Shown here: positions 25,480 to 31,878 of the stretch, in pieces
Position numbering within the stretch: the first letter of the stretch is position 1
Layout of the letters: each line of letters starts with the position of its first letter
Source of the DNA: RUG572 sp964386385
Lineage (GTDB): Bacteria; Verrucomicrobiota; Kiritimatiellia; RFP12; UBA1067
DNA length: 64,000 bases
Direction of reading: 5' to 3'
NCBI GenBank assembly: GCA_964386385.1
Contig: CAYLRN010000001.1
Coordinates: 1-64,000, forward strand
Position numbers and translations under genes: made by a program
The notes under the pieces: generated by a model
The model's database searches: none
Seen by the model: the letters and a program-made list of their open reading frames with translations, nothing else
What the model was told of the DNA's origin: nothing

Positions 25480-25946
25480 TGCGCATTGGCTTCGGATACG
25501 ACTCGCACCGCTTCGACGCCGGGCGTCCGCTCGTCCTGGGCGGCGTCCGCATTCCCGGCGAACCGGGTCTGAAGGGGCATTCGGACGCCGACGCGCTCGT
25601 CCATGCTCTGATCGACGCGCTGCTTGGCGCGGCCGCGCTCGGCGACGTCGGCTCGCATTTCCCAGACTCGGATCCGCAGTGGAAGGACGCCGATTCCATG
25701 AAACTTCTCGCATCCGTTGTGGAAGAGGTGCGCGCGGCGGGGTTTTCAATCGTCAACGTCGACGCGACTGTGATATGCGAAAGGCCCAGGCTTCGCCCGC
25801 ACGTCGGCGCGATCCGCATGCGCCTGGCCGGGGCGCTGGGGTGTCCCGTCGATGCGGTCTCCGTCAAGGGGAAGACGAACGAGGGGATGGACGACGTGGG
25901 CGCGGGCGTCGGCGTGGAAGTCCACTGCGCGGCGCTGCTGTCGTGA
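25479..25946 (+). CDS. ispF: 2-C-methyl-D-erythritol 2,4-cyclodiphosphate synthase
   Basis: IspF (155 residues) cyclises CDP-methylerythritol phosphate in the MEP isoprenoid pathway; the last enzyme of the same pathway, IspH, is encoded at 49452. The metal-binding motif GYDSHRF (Asp8, His10) is at the N-terminus. LKGHSDADALVHALIDALLGAAALGDVGSHFPDSD, read in two halves, and KGKTNEGMD and GVGVEVHC are the usual family signatures. Length is normal. The ATG overlaps the aminotransferase stop codon, which implies translational coupling. Confidence 0.96.
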   Translation: MRIGFGYDSHRFDAGRPLVLGGVRIPGEPGLKGHSDADALVHALIDALLGAAALGDVGSHFPDSDPQWKDADSMKLLASVVEEVRAAGFSIVNVDATVICERPRLRPHVGAIRMRLAGALGCPVDAVSVKGKTNEGMDDVGAGVGVEVHCAALLS

Positions 25947-26230
25947 ACGAAGTCGTGGAGATCGGCGGCGTGAGGGCGAAGGTCGCCGCCACTTTCCTCC
26001 GGCGGGTGCGCGGGCTCATCGGACGTCCGCCGCCGCCGCCCGGCGAAGGTCTGCTCATCCTGCGCTGCAACTGCATCCACACGTTCTTCATGTCCTATCA
26101 GATCGATGCTACGTTCTTCGACAGGCAGGGGAACGTCGTCAGGGTCGTCCGGAACATTCCGCCGTGGCGTCCGTGGGTCTGGGGCGGCTGGCGCGCCGTG
26201 AAGGTCCTTGAGACCGCCAGCCGTTCTTGA
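25943..26230 (+). CDS. DUF192 domain protein
   Basis: A 95-residue DUF192 protein starting at GTG 25943, which overlaps the ispF stop by four bases (GTGA). The core reads CNCIHTFFMSYQIDATFFDRQGNVVRV followed by NIPPWRP, matching the family pattern with a His-Thr-x-x-Met turn and a hydrophobic beta strand. Members are small beta-clip proteins, sometimes exported; no signal peptide is present here. Function is unknown. Position suggests cotranscription with ispF. Confidence 0.8.
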   Translation: MNEVVEIGGVRAKVAATFLRRVRGLIGRPPPPPGEGLLILRCNCIHTFFMSYQIDATFFDRQGNVVRVVRNIPPWRPWVWGGWRAVKVLETASRS

Positions 26231-26267
26231 AGAGGCGGGCTTTCCCCTCATGGCAGGGCGATTGTGG

Positions 26268-26273
26268 TATAAT
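26268..26273 (+). promoter_or_regulatory. -10 box for the restriction-modification operon
   Basis: TATAAT within GATTGTGGTATAATCGGCGG, the same GTGGTATAATNGGCGG context as at 7765. It lies 31 nt before the first methyltransferase start. Confidence 0.55.
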
Positions 26274-26303
26274 CGGCGGAGCTTTAATGCGAAGAGAATC
26301 AAG

Positions 26304-27341
26304 ATGCGCGTAGAATCAAATAGATGCGGCTTTAAGGTTGTAAGCCTGTTTTCCGGCGCCGGCGGGCTTGACCTTGGATTTGTCAGGGCGGGATTCGACA
26401 TCGTATGGGCAAACGACTTTGACCCGAACGCCTGCGACACATATCGCCGGAACATTGGCGACCACATCTACTGCGGTTCGATTCTCGAGGTCGACGCGTC
26501 CACGCTTCCGAAGTGCGACTTGATTGTCGGCGGTCCGCCCTGCCAGGGGTTTTCAACGATTGGAAAGAGGGCGTCTTCCGATCCAGAGAAACGAAAGGCA
26601 CACGACTCGCGCAACGAGCTCGTCGTCACCTACACGCAGATTGTTCGCACGGTTCGTCCAAAGTTCATTGTCATGGAGAACGTGAAGGGCATTCTGACCC
26701 GCAACGGCGGCGCATACCTGAAAACTGTCCTGTCTGAACTGAGGAAAGGCGGATACAATGTCGACTACCGTGTCGTCAACATGGCGGACTATGGAATTCC
26801 ACAGATTCGGGAGCGAATCATAGTCCTCGGCAATCGCATTGGCATTCCCGTGCGTTTTCCCAGTCCTGACCATTCGGAAAGCGGAGACGGACTGCCTCGC
26901 TGGGTTTCATGTGGAGAAGTCCTTTCAGACCTTGTAGACCGCGGCGACGATCCGGCGTTCAACCATGTCGCGCTGAAGCACACGGCTACCAACATCGCCC
27001 GTTATCGTCTGATACCCGAAGGCGGGCGTATGCCGGAAGCCGCGTTGCCGCCCGACATCTACCGCAAGAACTTCGGCAACACCTTCAAGCGCCTTCACCA
27101 CGCAAGACCCGCCTTGACGATGGTGCCGGGCAACGATGCGTTCCCCATCCATCCAACGCTCGACAGGAGCTTGACCGTTCGTGAGGCTGCGAGGATCCAG
27201 ACCTTCCCCGATACCGTGATTTTCTGCGGGAACAGGCGTCAGCAGGGACATCAGGTTGGAAACGCCGTTCCACCATTGTTCTCCGAAAAACTGGCAAGGT
27301 TCATCAGAGACGAAATGGCGAATGCCGAGGGTAGAAGATGA
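26304..27341 (+). CDS. DNA (cytosine-5-)-methyltransferase, first of a pair
   Basis: A 345-residue m5C methyltransferase. Motif I is SLFSGAGGLDLGF (about 14-26, SAM binding), motif IV GGPPCQGFSTIG (about 75, catalytic Cys), motif VI ENVKGIL, motif VIII QIRERI and motif X QVGNAVPP near the C-terminus. The ATG at 26304 is chosen because the TATAAT promoter at 26268 lies inside the longer open frame. It overlaps the second methyltransferase by ATGA. Codon use is visibly richer in A/T third positions than that of its neighbours, consistent with lateral acquisition. It should protect one strand of the recognition site of the nuclease at 28408. Confidence 0.92.
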   Translation: MRVESNRCGFKVVSLFSGAGGLDLGFVRAGFDIVWANDFDPNACDTYRRNIGDHIYCGSILEVDASTLPKCDLIVGGPPCQGFSTIGKRASSDPEKRKAHDSRNELVVTYTQIVRTVRPKFIVMENVKGILTRNGGAYLKTVLSELRKGGYNVDYRVVNMADYGIPQIRERIIVLGNRIGIPVRFPSPDHSESGDGLPRWVSCGEVLSDLVDRGDDPAFNHVALKHTATNIARYRLIPEGGRMPEAALPPDIYRKNFGNTFKRLHHARPALTMVPGNDAFPIHPTLDRSLTVREAARIQTFPDTVIFCGNRRQQGHQVGNAVPPLFSEKLARFIRDEMANAEGRR

Positions 27342-28411
27342 ACGCCGTAGACCTTTTCTCCGGCGCGGGCGGATTGACGATCGCATTGCGCAATGCCGGG
27401 TTCTCCGTGCTTTTCTCGAACGAAGTCAATGTGAAGTTCGCAAGGACGCACGAGCACAACTTTCCCGACGTTCCGTTGCTGAACATGGACATCAAGGACG
27501 TCGGCAAGAGCGATGTCGCGAAGTATGTCGGAGGGCGTGGAATAGATCTTCTTGTCGGCGGTCCGCCCTGCCAGGGCTTCTCGGTCTTCGGCAAGCGGCG
27601 TTTCGTCAACACGAAAGGCTACGACCCTCACGCAGACCCGCGCAATCATCTTGTCTACGAGTACATCCGGCTGACGAGTCTTCTTCGGCCCAGATTCTTT
27701 CTGATGGAGAACGTCAAGGGATTCACGAACCTTGACCATGGACTTTTCGTTGAGGAGGTGAAAGGCCAGTTTCGGCGGCTCGGATATGACGACATCTGGT
27801 GCGAGATCGTCTGTGCGGCAGACTATGGCGTACCGCAGGAACGCTATAGGATGTTCATGGTCGGCAATAGGATTGGCGTGAAATTCGTTCCGCCAGAACC
27901 GACGCATTTCGCCCCTGGATCGGGGAAGTCGCCCGTGTACGCGACTGTCGGCGACGCCATTCTCGACCTCGTTGGCATGGAGAACCGCGTCCCGAACCAT
28001 GTGCCGCTCGGACACAAGCCGATTGTCGCCGCTCGCTATGCCTATGTCAAGGAGGGTGAAAAACTGAACGTGTCAGACCTCCCGCCGGAACTTGCGATGG
28101 CTATGCGGCGAGACGCCAGGACGAGCGTGGTGGCCAACTACAGCCATGTGTTCAAGCGTTTGTCGAGATTCAAGCCTTCGATTACGATGGTCCCCGGTCA
28201 CAACGCCTTTCCAATCCACCCGACACTGAACCGCACCTTGACGGCGCGTGAGGCTGCGAGAATACAGACTTTTCCGGATTCCCACGTTTTTTTCGGCACT
28301 CGTCAGGAACAATGCATTCAGGTGGGAAATGCGGTTCCGCCAAAGATGGCCGAGCCATTTCTTCGGCGGATTGCGCAGTATGTCAAGGAAATGAAGGGGG
28401 GAGACGCATGA
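27338..28411 (+). CDS. DNA (cytosine-5-)-methyltransferase, second of a pair
   Basis: A 357-residue m5C methyltransferase with DLFSGAGGLTIAL at the N-terminus, GGPPCQGFSVFG (about 73), ENVKGF, QERYRM and QVGNAVPP. Its C-terminal third is closely similar to that of the preceding methyltransferase (PGxxAFPIHPTLxRxLTxREAARIQTFPD in both), so the pair probably arose by duplication. A tandem pair of m5C enzymes with one nuclease normally means an asymmetric recognition sequence, each enzyme modifying one strand. It overlaps both neighbours by ATGA. Confidence 0.92.
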   Translation: MNAVDLFSGAGGLTIALRNAGFSVLFSNEVNVKFARTHEHNFPDVPLLNMDIKDVGKSDVAKYVGGRGIDLLVGGPPCQGFSVFGKRRFVNTKGYDPHADPRNHLVYEYIRLTSLLRPRFFLMENVKGFTNLDHGLFVEEVKGQFRRLGYDDIWCEIVCAADYGVPQERYRMFMVGNRIGVKFVPPEPTHFAPGSGKSPVYATVGDAILDLVGMENRVPNHVPLGHKPIVAARYAYVKEGEKLNVSDLPPELAMAMRRDARTSVVANYSHVFKRLSRFKPSITMVPGHNAFPIHPTLNRTLTAREAARIQTFPDSHVFFGTRQEQCIQVGNAVPPKMAEPFLRRIAQYVKEMKGGDA

Positions 28412-29919
28412 ACCATGACACAGAGGCGGCGTACGTATCTTCCGAAATCGCGGATATTCTGATGCGTCGGCAGGACAGTTTCTTTGGCAATATTGGCACA
28501 AGAAACGAGTGGACTATTTACGCAGGGCGCGAGAACGGTCACGTGTGGCCGCTTGCCGACGGAGTGATACAGGCGGAGAACCCCACATCGGACGACATTC
28601 GCATTGCATTTGAATACAAGCGTCCAAACGAAGGAGTCCATGGGATTCTTACGGCCATCGGACAGTCCTATGCCTATCTTGAGAAGGGGTACGATGCGGC
28701 GGTCATGGCAATCCCCTGCCGCTATTCAAGCCATTCATCTCCCGGCGACCACGTGAAGCGAATAGTGGAATCCGTTTCGCCGCAATGTCCCATTTCCATC
28801 TATACCTATGCAAGCCCCGACCTTTCCGCGACACGTCCATTCCACGGACGTCTTGACTGCGTTCGTGACATTTCCCTCCCCGACTGCCGAAAAGTCGGTT
28901 CTGCCCGTCATGTTGGCAGCAGAGGCGGAGTGTCAACGCTTTGGGCGCACATTCGCGAGGGCATGAGCCATCCAGACGCATTCTATCGTTTCTGCCAGTC
29001 GATCAAGGCCGTAACGGCGGGTGGCATAGATCATGGAAAGGTTCCTCTGCCAGATGAACTTGTCGCCGCAGTGGAGTCCCTTGCGCCAGACGCCGATCCC
29101 TACTGCTATCTGTCAAGCACTGTGTCCGACACTGTTTCGGACAGGGCATGGCGGCATCTATGGTTCAACTATCTATTTTGGGAGGGGCTTATTCCTCTGT
29201 ATTCAAGCGAGAGGCCATATGCCGTCAACGAGACGGCGACAAGAATACGGATTGACGAGAACAACTTTCAGGTGCTGTTTTCCGGTAGGTCAGATTCAAT
29301 CAAGAACGTGCTGGTCGCAAGGCTCAATGCCGACGATTCGCCGGGAAATGTTGAGGCTGCGTGGCGCGAATACGCTGAAAAAGTGAGGAAAAACGCCCAC
29401 AGTTATCGGAAGGTCATCGATTCCGGCCTTGACCACATAGGGTTTGTCGCCGGAGACGGCAACTTGACGGAACTCGGTTTCAAATTTGTTGAAGCCTGCG
29501 AGCGGATCGATTCGCCGTATTCCGGCGTTCCGCTTGAAATCCTTCGCGGAGCATTCCTGCAGAACGGAAAGTTCGCAGCCTTGCTTCACTACATCTACAA
29601 GTATTCCGAGAAATGCTTCAACGAAGATTTCATGGCCTTCTCTTCGCATGATGGCAGTGGACGGATTCGCTTTGACCGAAATGCCTATGTCGATTGGCTG
29701 GACGACGTGTTCGTGAACGAACTGCACATCTCGAAGAAATCCTCGCTTCGCGCCGGCGGAACGCGCCGTCCGCTTCAGGCGGAATTTGCCTATCTCAGGA
29801 AACTGGGTCTGATCAATGCCACCCGTTCCGGCAAGGTGGCGTTCCGTGTCGGCGTTGGACTGTCCATTGACTGGCCGCGCATTCAGAACAGCATCCTCTT
29901 TTTCAATAACCTTTTTTGA
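28408..29919 (+). CDS. Putative type II restriction endonuclease (PD-(D/E)xK fold)
   Basis: This 503-residue protein follows two methyltransferases with an ATGA overlap and a GGGGGGAG ribosome site. Near residue 55-75, NPTSDDIRIAFEYKRPNEG gives an acidic residue followed by ExK after a hydrophobic strand, the PD-(D/E)xK nuclease pattern. ILTAIGQSYAYLEKGYDAAVMAIP next to it fits the core helix and strand. The rest (about 180-503) has no motif I recognise and probably contains the DNA-recognition region. The call rests on gene context plus this motif. AT-rich codon use matches the two methyltransferases. Confidence 0.7.
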   Translation: MNHDTEAAYVSSEIADILMRRQDSFFGNIGTRNEWTIYAGRENGHVWPLADGVIQAENPTSDDIRIAFEYKRPNEGVHGILTAIGQSYAYLEKGYDAAVMAIPCRYSSHSSPGDHVKRIVESVSPQCPISIYTYASPDLSATRPFHGRLDCVRDISLPDCRKVGSARHVGSRGGVSTLWAHIREGMSHPDAFYRFCQSIKAVTAGGIDHGKVPLPDELVAAVESLAPDADPYCYLSSTVSDTVSDRAWRHLWFNYLFWEGLIPLYSSERPYAVNETATRIRIDENNFQVLFSGRSDSIKNVLVARLNADDSPGNVEAAWREYAEKVRKNAHSYRKVIDSGLDHIGFVAGDGNLTELGFKFVEACERIDSPYSGVPLEILRGAFLQNGKFAALLHYIYKYSEKCFNEDFMAFSSHDGSGRIRFDRNAYVDWLDDVFVNELHISKKSSLRAGGTRRPLQAEFAYLRKLGLINATRSGKVAFRVGVGLSIDWPRIQNSILFFNNLF

Positions 29920-30015
29920 CGGACGCCAAGGTCGCCGTTTCAAGAAAAGCCGTACGGCAGGATTTTCCCGGCGGCTGCCCATTTCTTGACAATGGAACTG
30001 CGGGGGCGGGGGGTT

Positions 30016-30044
30016 TTGACGCGAAGTGTTGCAGGCAGTATAAT
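30016..30044 (+). promoter_or_regulatory. Promoter TTGACG-N17-TATAAT
   Basis: TTGACG (30016-30021) and TATAAT (30039-30044) with a 17-bp spacer form the best sigma-70-type promoter in the window. An ATG follows only 5 nt after the -10 box, at 30049. Confidence 0.7.
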
Positions 30045-30202
30045 TCCGATGTGGCTTTTCACGAAAAAAAAAAAACAGTTTTTTAGCCGTTGTCAGAAAA
30101 TGGACGCCCGCCGTCCTCGCCGTGCTCTGGGCGGCGCCGTTCATCCACTATGGCAGCACGAAGCGCGCGGCGTCGGCGAAAAACGCGGTCTGCGTGGCGG
30201 AC

Positions 30203-30223
30203 GGCGGGGCGGGACGCCCCGCC
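30203..30223. repeat. REP-like hairpin, GGCGGGGCG variant
   Basis: GGCGGGGCG, loop GGA, CGCCCCGCC, then the tail CTACCGGAT. Stem bases differ from the GGCGCGACG family on both arms together, while the GGA loop and CTRCCGRAT tail are retained. Confidence 0.55.
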
Positions 30224-30293
30224 CTACCGGATGGGCAGACGAATGGCATTCCTGATGCCGCAATGGGGGGCGAACGGGAAAGCATTTCGGTAG

Positions 30294-30315
30294 GGCGCGA
30301 CGTCCCCGTCGCGCC
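30294..30315. repeat. REP-like hairpin, GGCGCGACG family, inverted
   Basis: On the minus strand: GGCGCGACG, loop GGGA, CGTCGCGCC, tail CTACCGAAAT. This matches 9392-9413 and 31833-31854. Confidence 0.65.
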
Positions 30316-30362
30316 GTCGGTCGAAGTGGCGTCGAATGCAGTCCTGTCTACAGGTTCTGCAT

Positions 30363-30384
30363 TGCGCGACGGCCTCGTCGCGCA
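30363..30384. repeat. REP-like hairpin, TGCGCGACG variant
   Basis: TGCGCGACG, loop GCCT, CGTCGCGCA: a perfect 9-bp stem closely related to the GGCGCGACG family. It sits 3' of the lipoprotein gene. Confidence 0.55.
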
Positions 30385-30387
30385 CTC

Positions 30388-30594
30388 TTAATCTCCGGTG
30401 CGCGCCGCTTCTGGTTTCGCGTCTGGCGCCGGCATTGGCGGAAGCACGTGCTGCCGTCGCGACATGCCGTGTCCGACGCGGACGGGATGCGAGTGGGTGC
30501 GCGATTCGCCCGGCGGCTTTTCAAGCGCGGCGCAGCCGGCGAGGCCGGACAGGATGACGGCCGCGGCCGTCAGTCTCGTTATCTGCTTGGTCAT
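30388..30594 (-). CDS. Small lipoprotein, end of the metal-efflux operon
   Basis: A 68-residue product beginning MTKQITRLTAAAVILSGLAGC, a lipoprotein signal with lipobox LAGC, behind a strong AAGGAGAAAACA ribosome site. The mature part is short and rich in Pro, His and Arg, with HSHPVRVGHGM. It resembles no family I know. It lies 39 nt downstream of the adaptor gene on the same strand, so it is probably expressed with the metal-efflux genes; the His residues would fit metal binding but this is inference. Confidence 0.65.
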   Translation of the reverse strand: MTKQITRLTAAAVILSGLAGCAALEKPPGESRTHSHPVRVGHGMSRRQHVLPPMPAPDAKPEAARTGD

Positions 30595-30633
30595 TGTTTT
30601 CTCCTTCTTCTTTCGTGTCGGGTAAAAGACCGG

Positions 30634-31809
30634 TCAGTCTTCGCCCTCGTGAAATGCTCCGTCGGCGTGGAAATGCCCCGCCGCCTTCCGTCCGCCGTCG
30701 CTCTGCTCGCCAAGCGCGATCTTGAGCTCGTGCTGTCCGTGCACGACGACCTCCCAGTCGCGCGAAAGGTTGCGGATCTCCGTCCACCCGCCGGCGCTCA
30801 GTCCGGTCTCCGCGTCGATCGCGATGAAGCGGTCGTCGTCGTGTACATCGCGGACGAACACCACCGGCTCTACGCCGACCTGCACGAGGGCCTCGGACGG
30901 GACGCACCAGACTTCATTCGCGGAAGAGTCGGTCACGCAGTCGGCAACGGCGCGGACGCCCGGCCGCCACGCAGAGTCCGGCTTGTCGAATTCGACGTAC
31001 GCCGCGCTGTCCGTTCCTGCCGCGTCTGCAAGGCCGATGCGCAATTGCCCCGCCCGCCCCTGCACGGAGACGGGAAGACCGTCGGAGAGCCGCGCCAGTT
31101 CGCCGGGCGTGACGCGCGCCTTTAACCGGAGCGCGGTGCGGTCGACGAGCGTAAGAACGTTCGCGCCGACTTCCGCGAACGCGCCGTCCGGCAGGTCGAT
31201 GGCCTCGACACGTCCGGCGCGTGCCGCCCGGACGGCGACGACGCCGTTCGTCTCCTCCGTCGCGCCGCCGAGCAGCGCCGTGCGCGTCTCGCGCTTTATG
31301 GCAAGTTCGGATTCAAGCGCGGCGTTTTTCGCGCCCGCCGCGCGATAGGCCGCAAGCCGCCGCTCAAGGACGGCGATCTCACGCGCGCTTGCGGAGAGCT
31401 CAGAGGACGTCACGGTGAAAAGCATGTCCCCTGCGGCGACGTCGGCGAGCGGACGCGTCTTGAGCGACACGCGGCCGGCGATTGGCGAGGCGGACGCGAA
31501 ACGCGCGGACGGAGAAAGCTCGAAGCGTCCGACGAGCGGCAGCGTCGCCTCGATGCGACGCCTTTCCGCGCGCCGCGTCTTGAGCCCGATCAGCCGCTGG
31601 GCATGGACAGACGCCTTGACCGAGCGTCCTTCCGTCTGGCGTTTCGTCTCGCCGTCGCCGTGTCCGTGTTCACCCGCGTGTTCGGCGGGCTTTTCGGACG
31701 CATGGTCGTGTCCGTGCTCGTGGCCATGCTTTTCGTGGTCGTGTCCGTCCGCGGCGCAGACGGTGAATGCCGCCAGTGCGGCGCATATGGTCGTGATTGC
31801 TTTCTTCAT
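30634..31809 (-). CDS. Heavy-metal efflux RND periplasmic adaptor (CzcB/CusB-like)
   Basis: A 391-residue membrane-fusion protein linking an inner-membrane RND pump to an outer-membrane channel. After a Sec signal (MKKAITTICAALAAFTVCA) comes a His/Asp-rich stretch (about 21-55; GHDHEKHGHEHGHDH and EHAGEHGHGDG), typical of metal-binding extensions. The barrel-sandwich/lipoyl parts surround a short helical hairpin (ASPIAGRVS; AARAGRVEAI). The C-terminus ends in GHFHADGAFHEGED, a motif of CzcB-type adaptors. The metal (Zn, Co, Ni, Cd or Cu) cannot be decided. It follows the fused RND-OMF gene by 69 nt, a spacer that holds a REP hairpin and a duplicated ATTATTCGCTTTT. Confidence 0.87.
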   Translation of the reverse strand: MKKAITTICAALAAFTVCAADGHDHEKHGHEHGHDHASEKPAEHAGEHGHGDGETKRQTEGRSVKASVHAQRLIGLKTRRAERRRIEATLPLVGRFELSPSARFASASPIAGRVSLKTRPLADVAAGDMLFTVTSSELSASAREIAVLERRLAAYRAAGAKNAALESELAIKRETRTALLGGATEETNGVVAVRAARAGRVEAIDLPDGAFAEVGANVLTLVDRTALRLKARVTPGELARLSDGLPVSVQGRAGQLRIGLADAAGTDSAAYVEFDKPDSAWRPGVRAVADCVTDSSANEVWCVPSEALVQVGVEPVVFVRDVHDDDRFIAIDAETGLSAGGWTEIRNLSRDWEVVVHGQHELKIALGEQSDGGRKAAGHFHADGAFHEGED

Positions 31810-31832
31810 TTCAAAATTCCTGTTCTTCGTTC

Positions 31833-31854
31833 GGCGCGACGTGGACGTCGCGCC
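31833..31854. repeat. REP-like hairpin, GGCGCGACG family
   Basis: GGCGCGACG, loop TGGA, CGTCGCGCC, tail CTGCCGATTATTCG. The tail is identical over 9 nt to the copy at 9392. It lies between the pump and adaptor genes and could affect their relative expression. Confidence 0.7.
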
Positions 31855-31878
31855 CTGCCGATTATTCGCTTTTCCAGA

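Larger units (their letters stand above)
29920..30387. other. 468-nt spacer with a broken small ORF, poly-A tract and REP hairpins
   Basis: No intact gene spans this stretch between the nuclease and the convergent lipoprotein gene. It holds a promoter (30016-30044), a start codon, a run of 12 A residues and a frame resuming as an exported-protein-like segment. It also holds three hairpins of the REP family (30203-30223, 30294-30315, 30363-30384). The REP copies lie within the resumed frame. Confidence 0.7.
30049..30391 (+). pseudogene. Small exported-protein-like ORF interrupted at a 12-A tract
   Basis: From the ATG at 30049 the frame reads MWLFTKKKK into a run of 12 A residues (30064-30075). 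In the frame reached by a one-base slip, the sequence continues NSFLAVVRKWTPAVLAVLWAAPFIHYGSTKRAASA, a basic stretch plus a hydrophobic helix and a possible cleavage site. It runs to TAA at 30389-30391 through REP hairpins. Without slippage the frame goes on in a low-quality reading to 30255. It may be a pseudogene overrun by REP elements, a slippage-expressed protein, or a homopolymer sequencing error. Confidence 0.4.
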
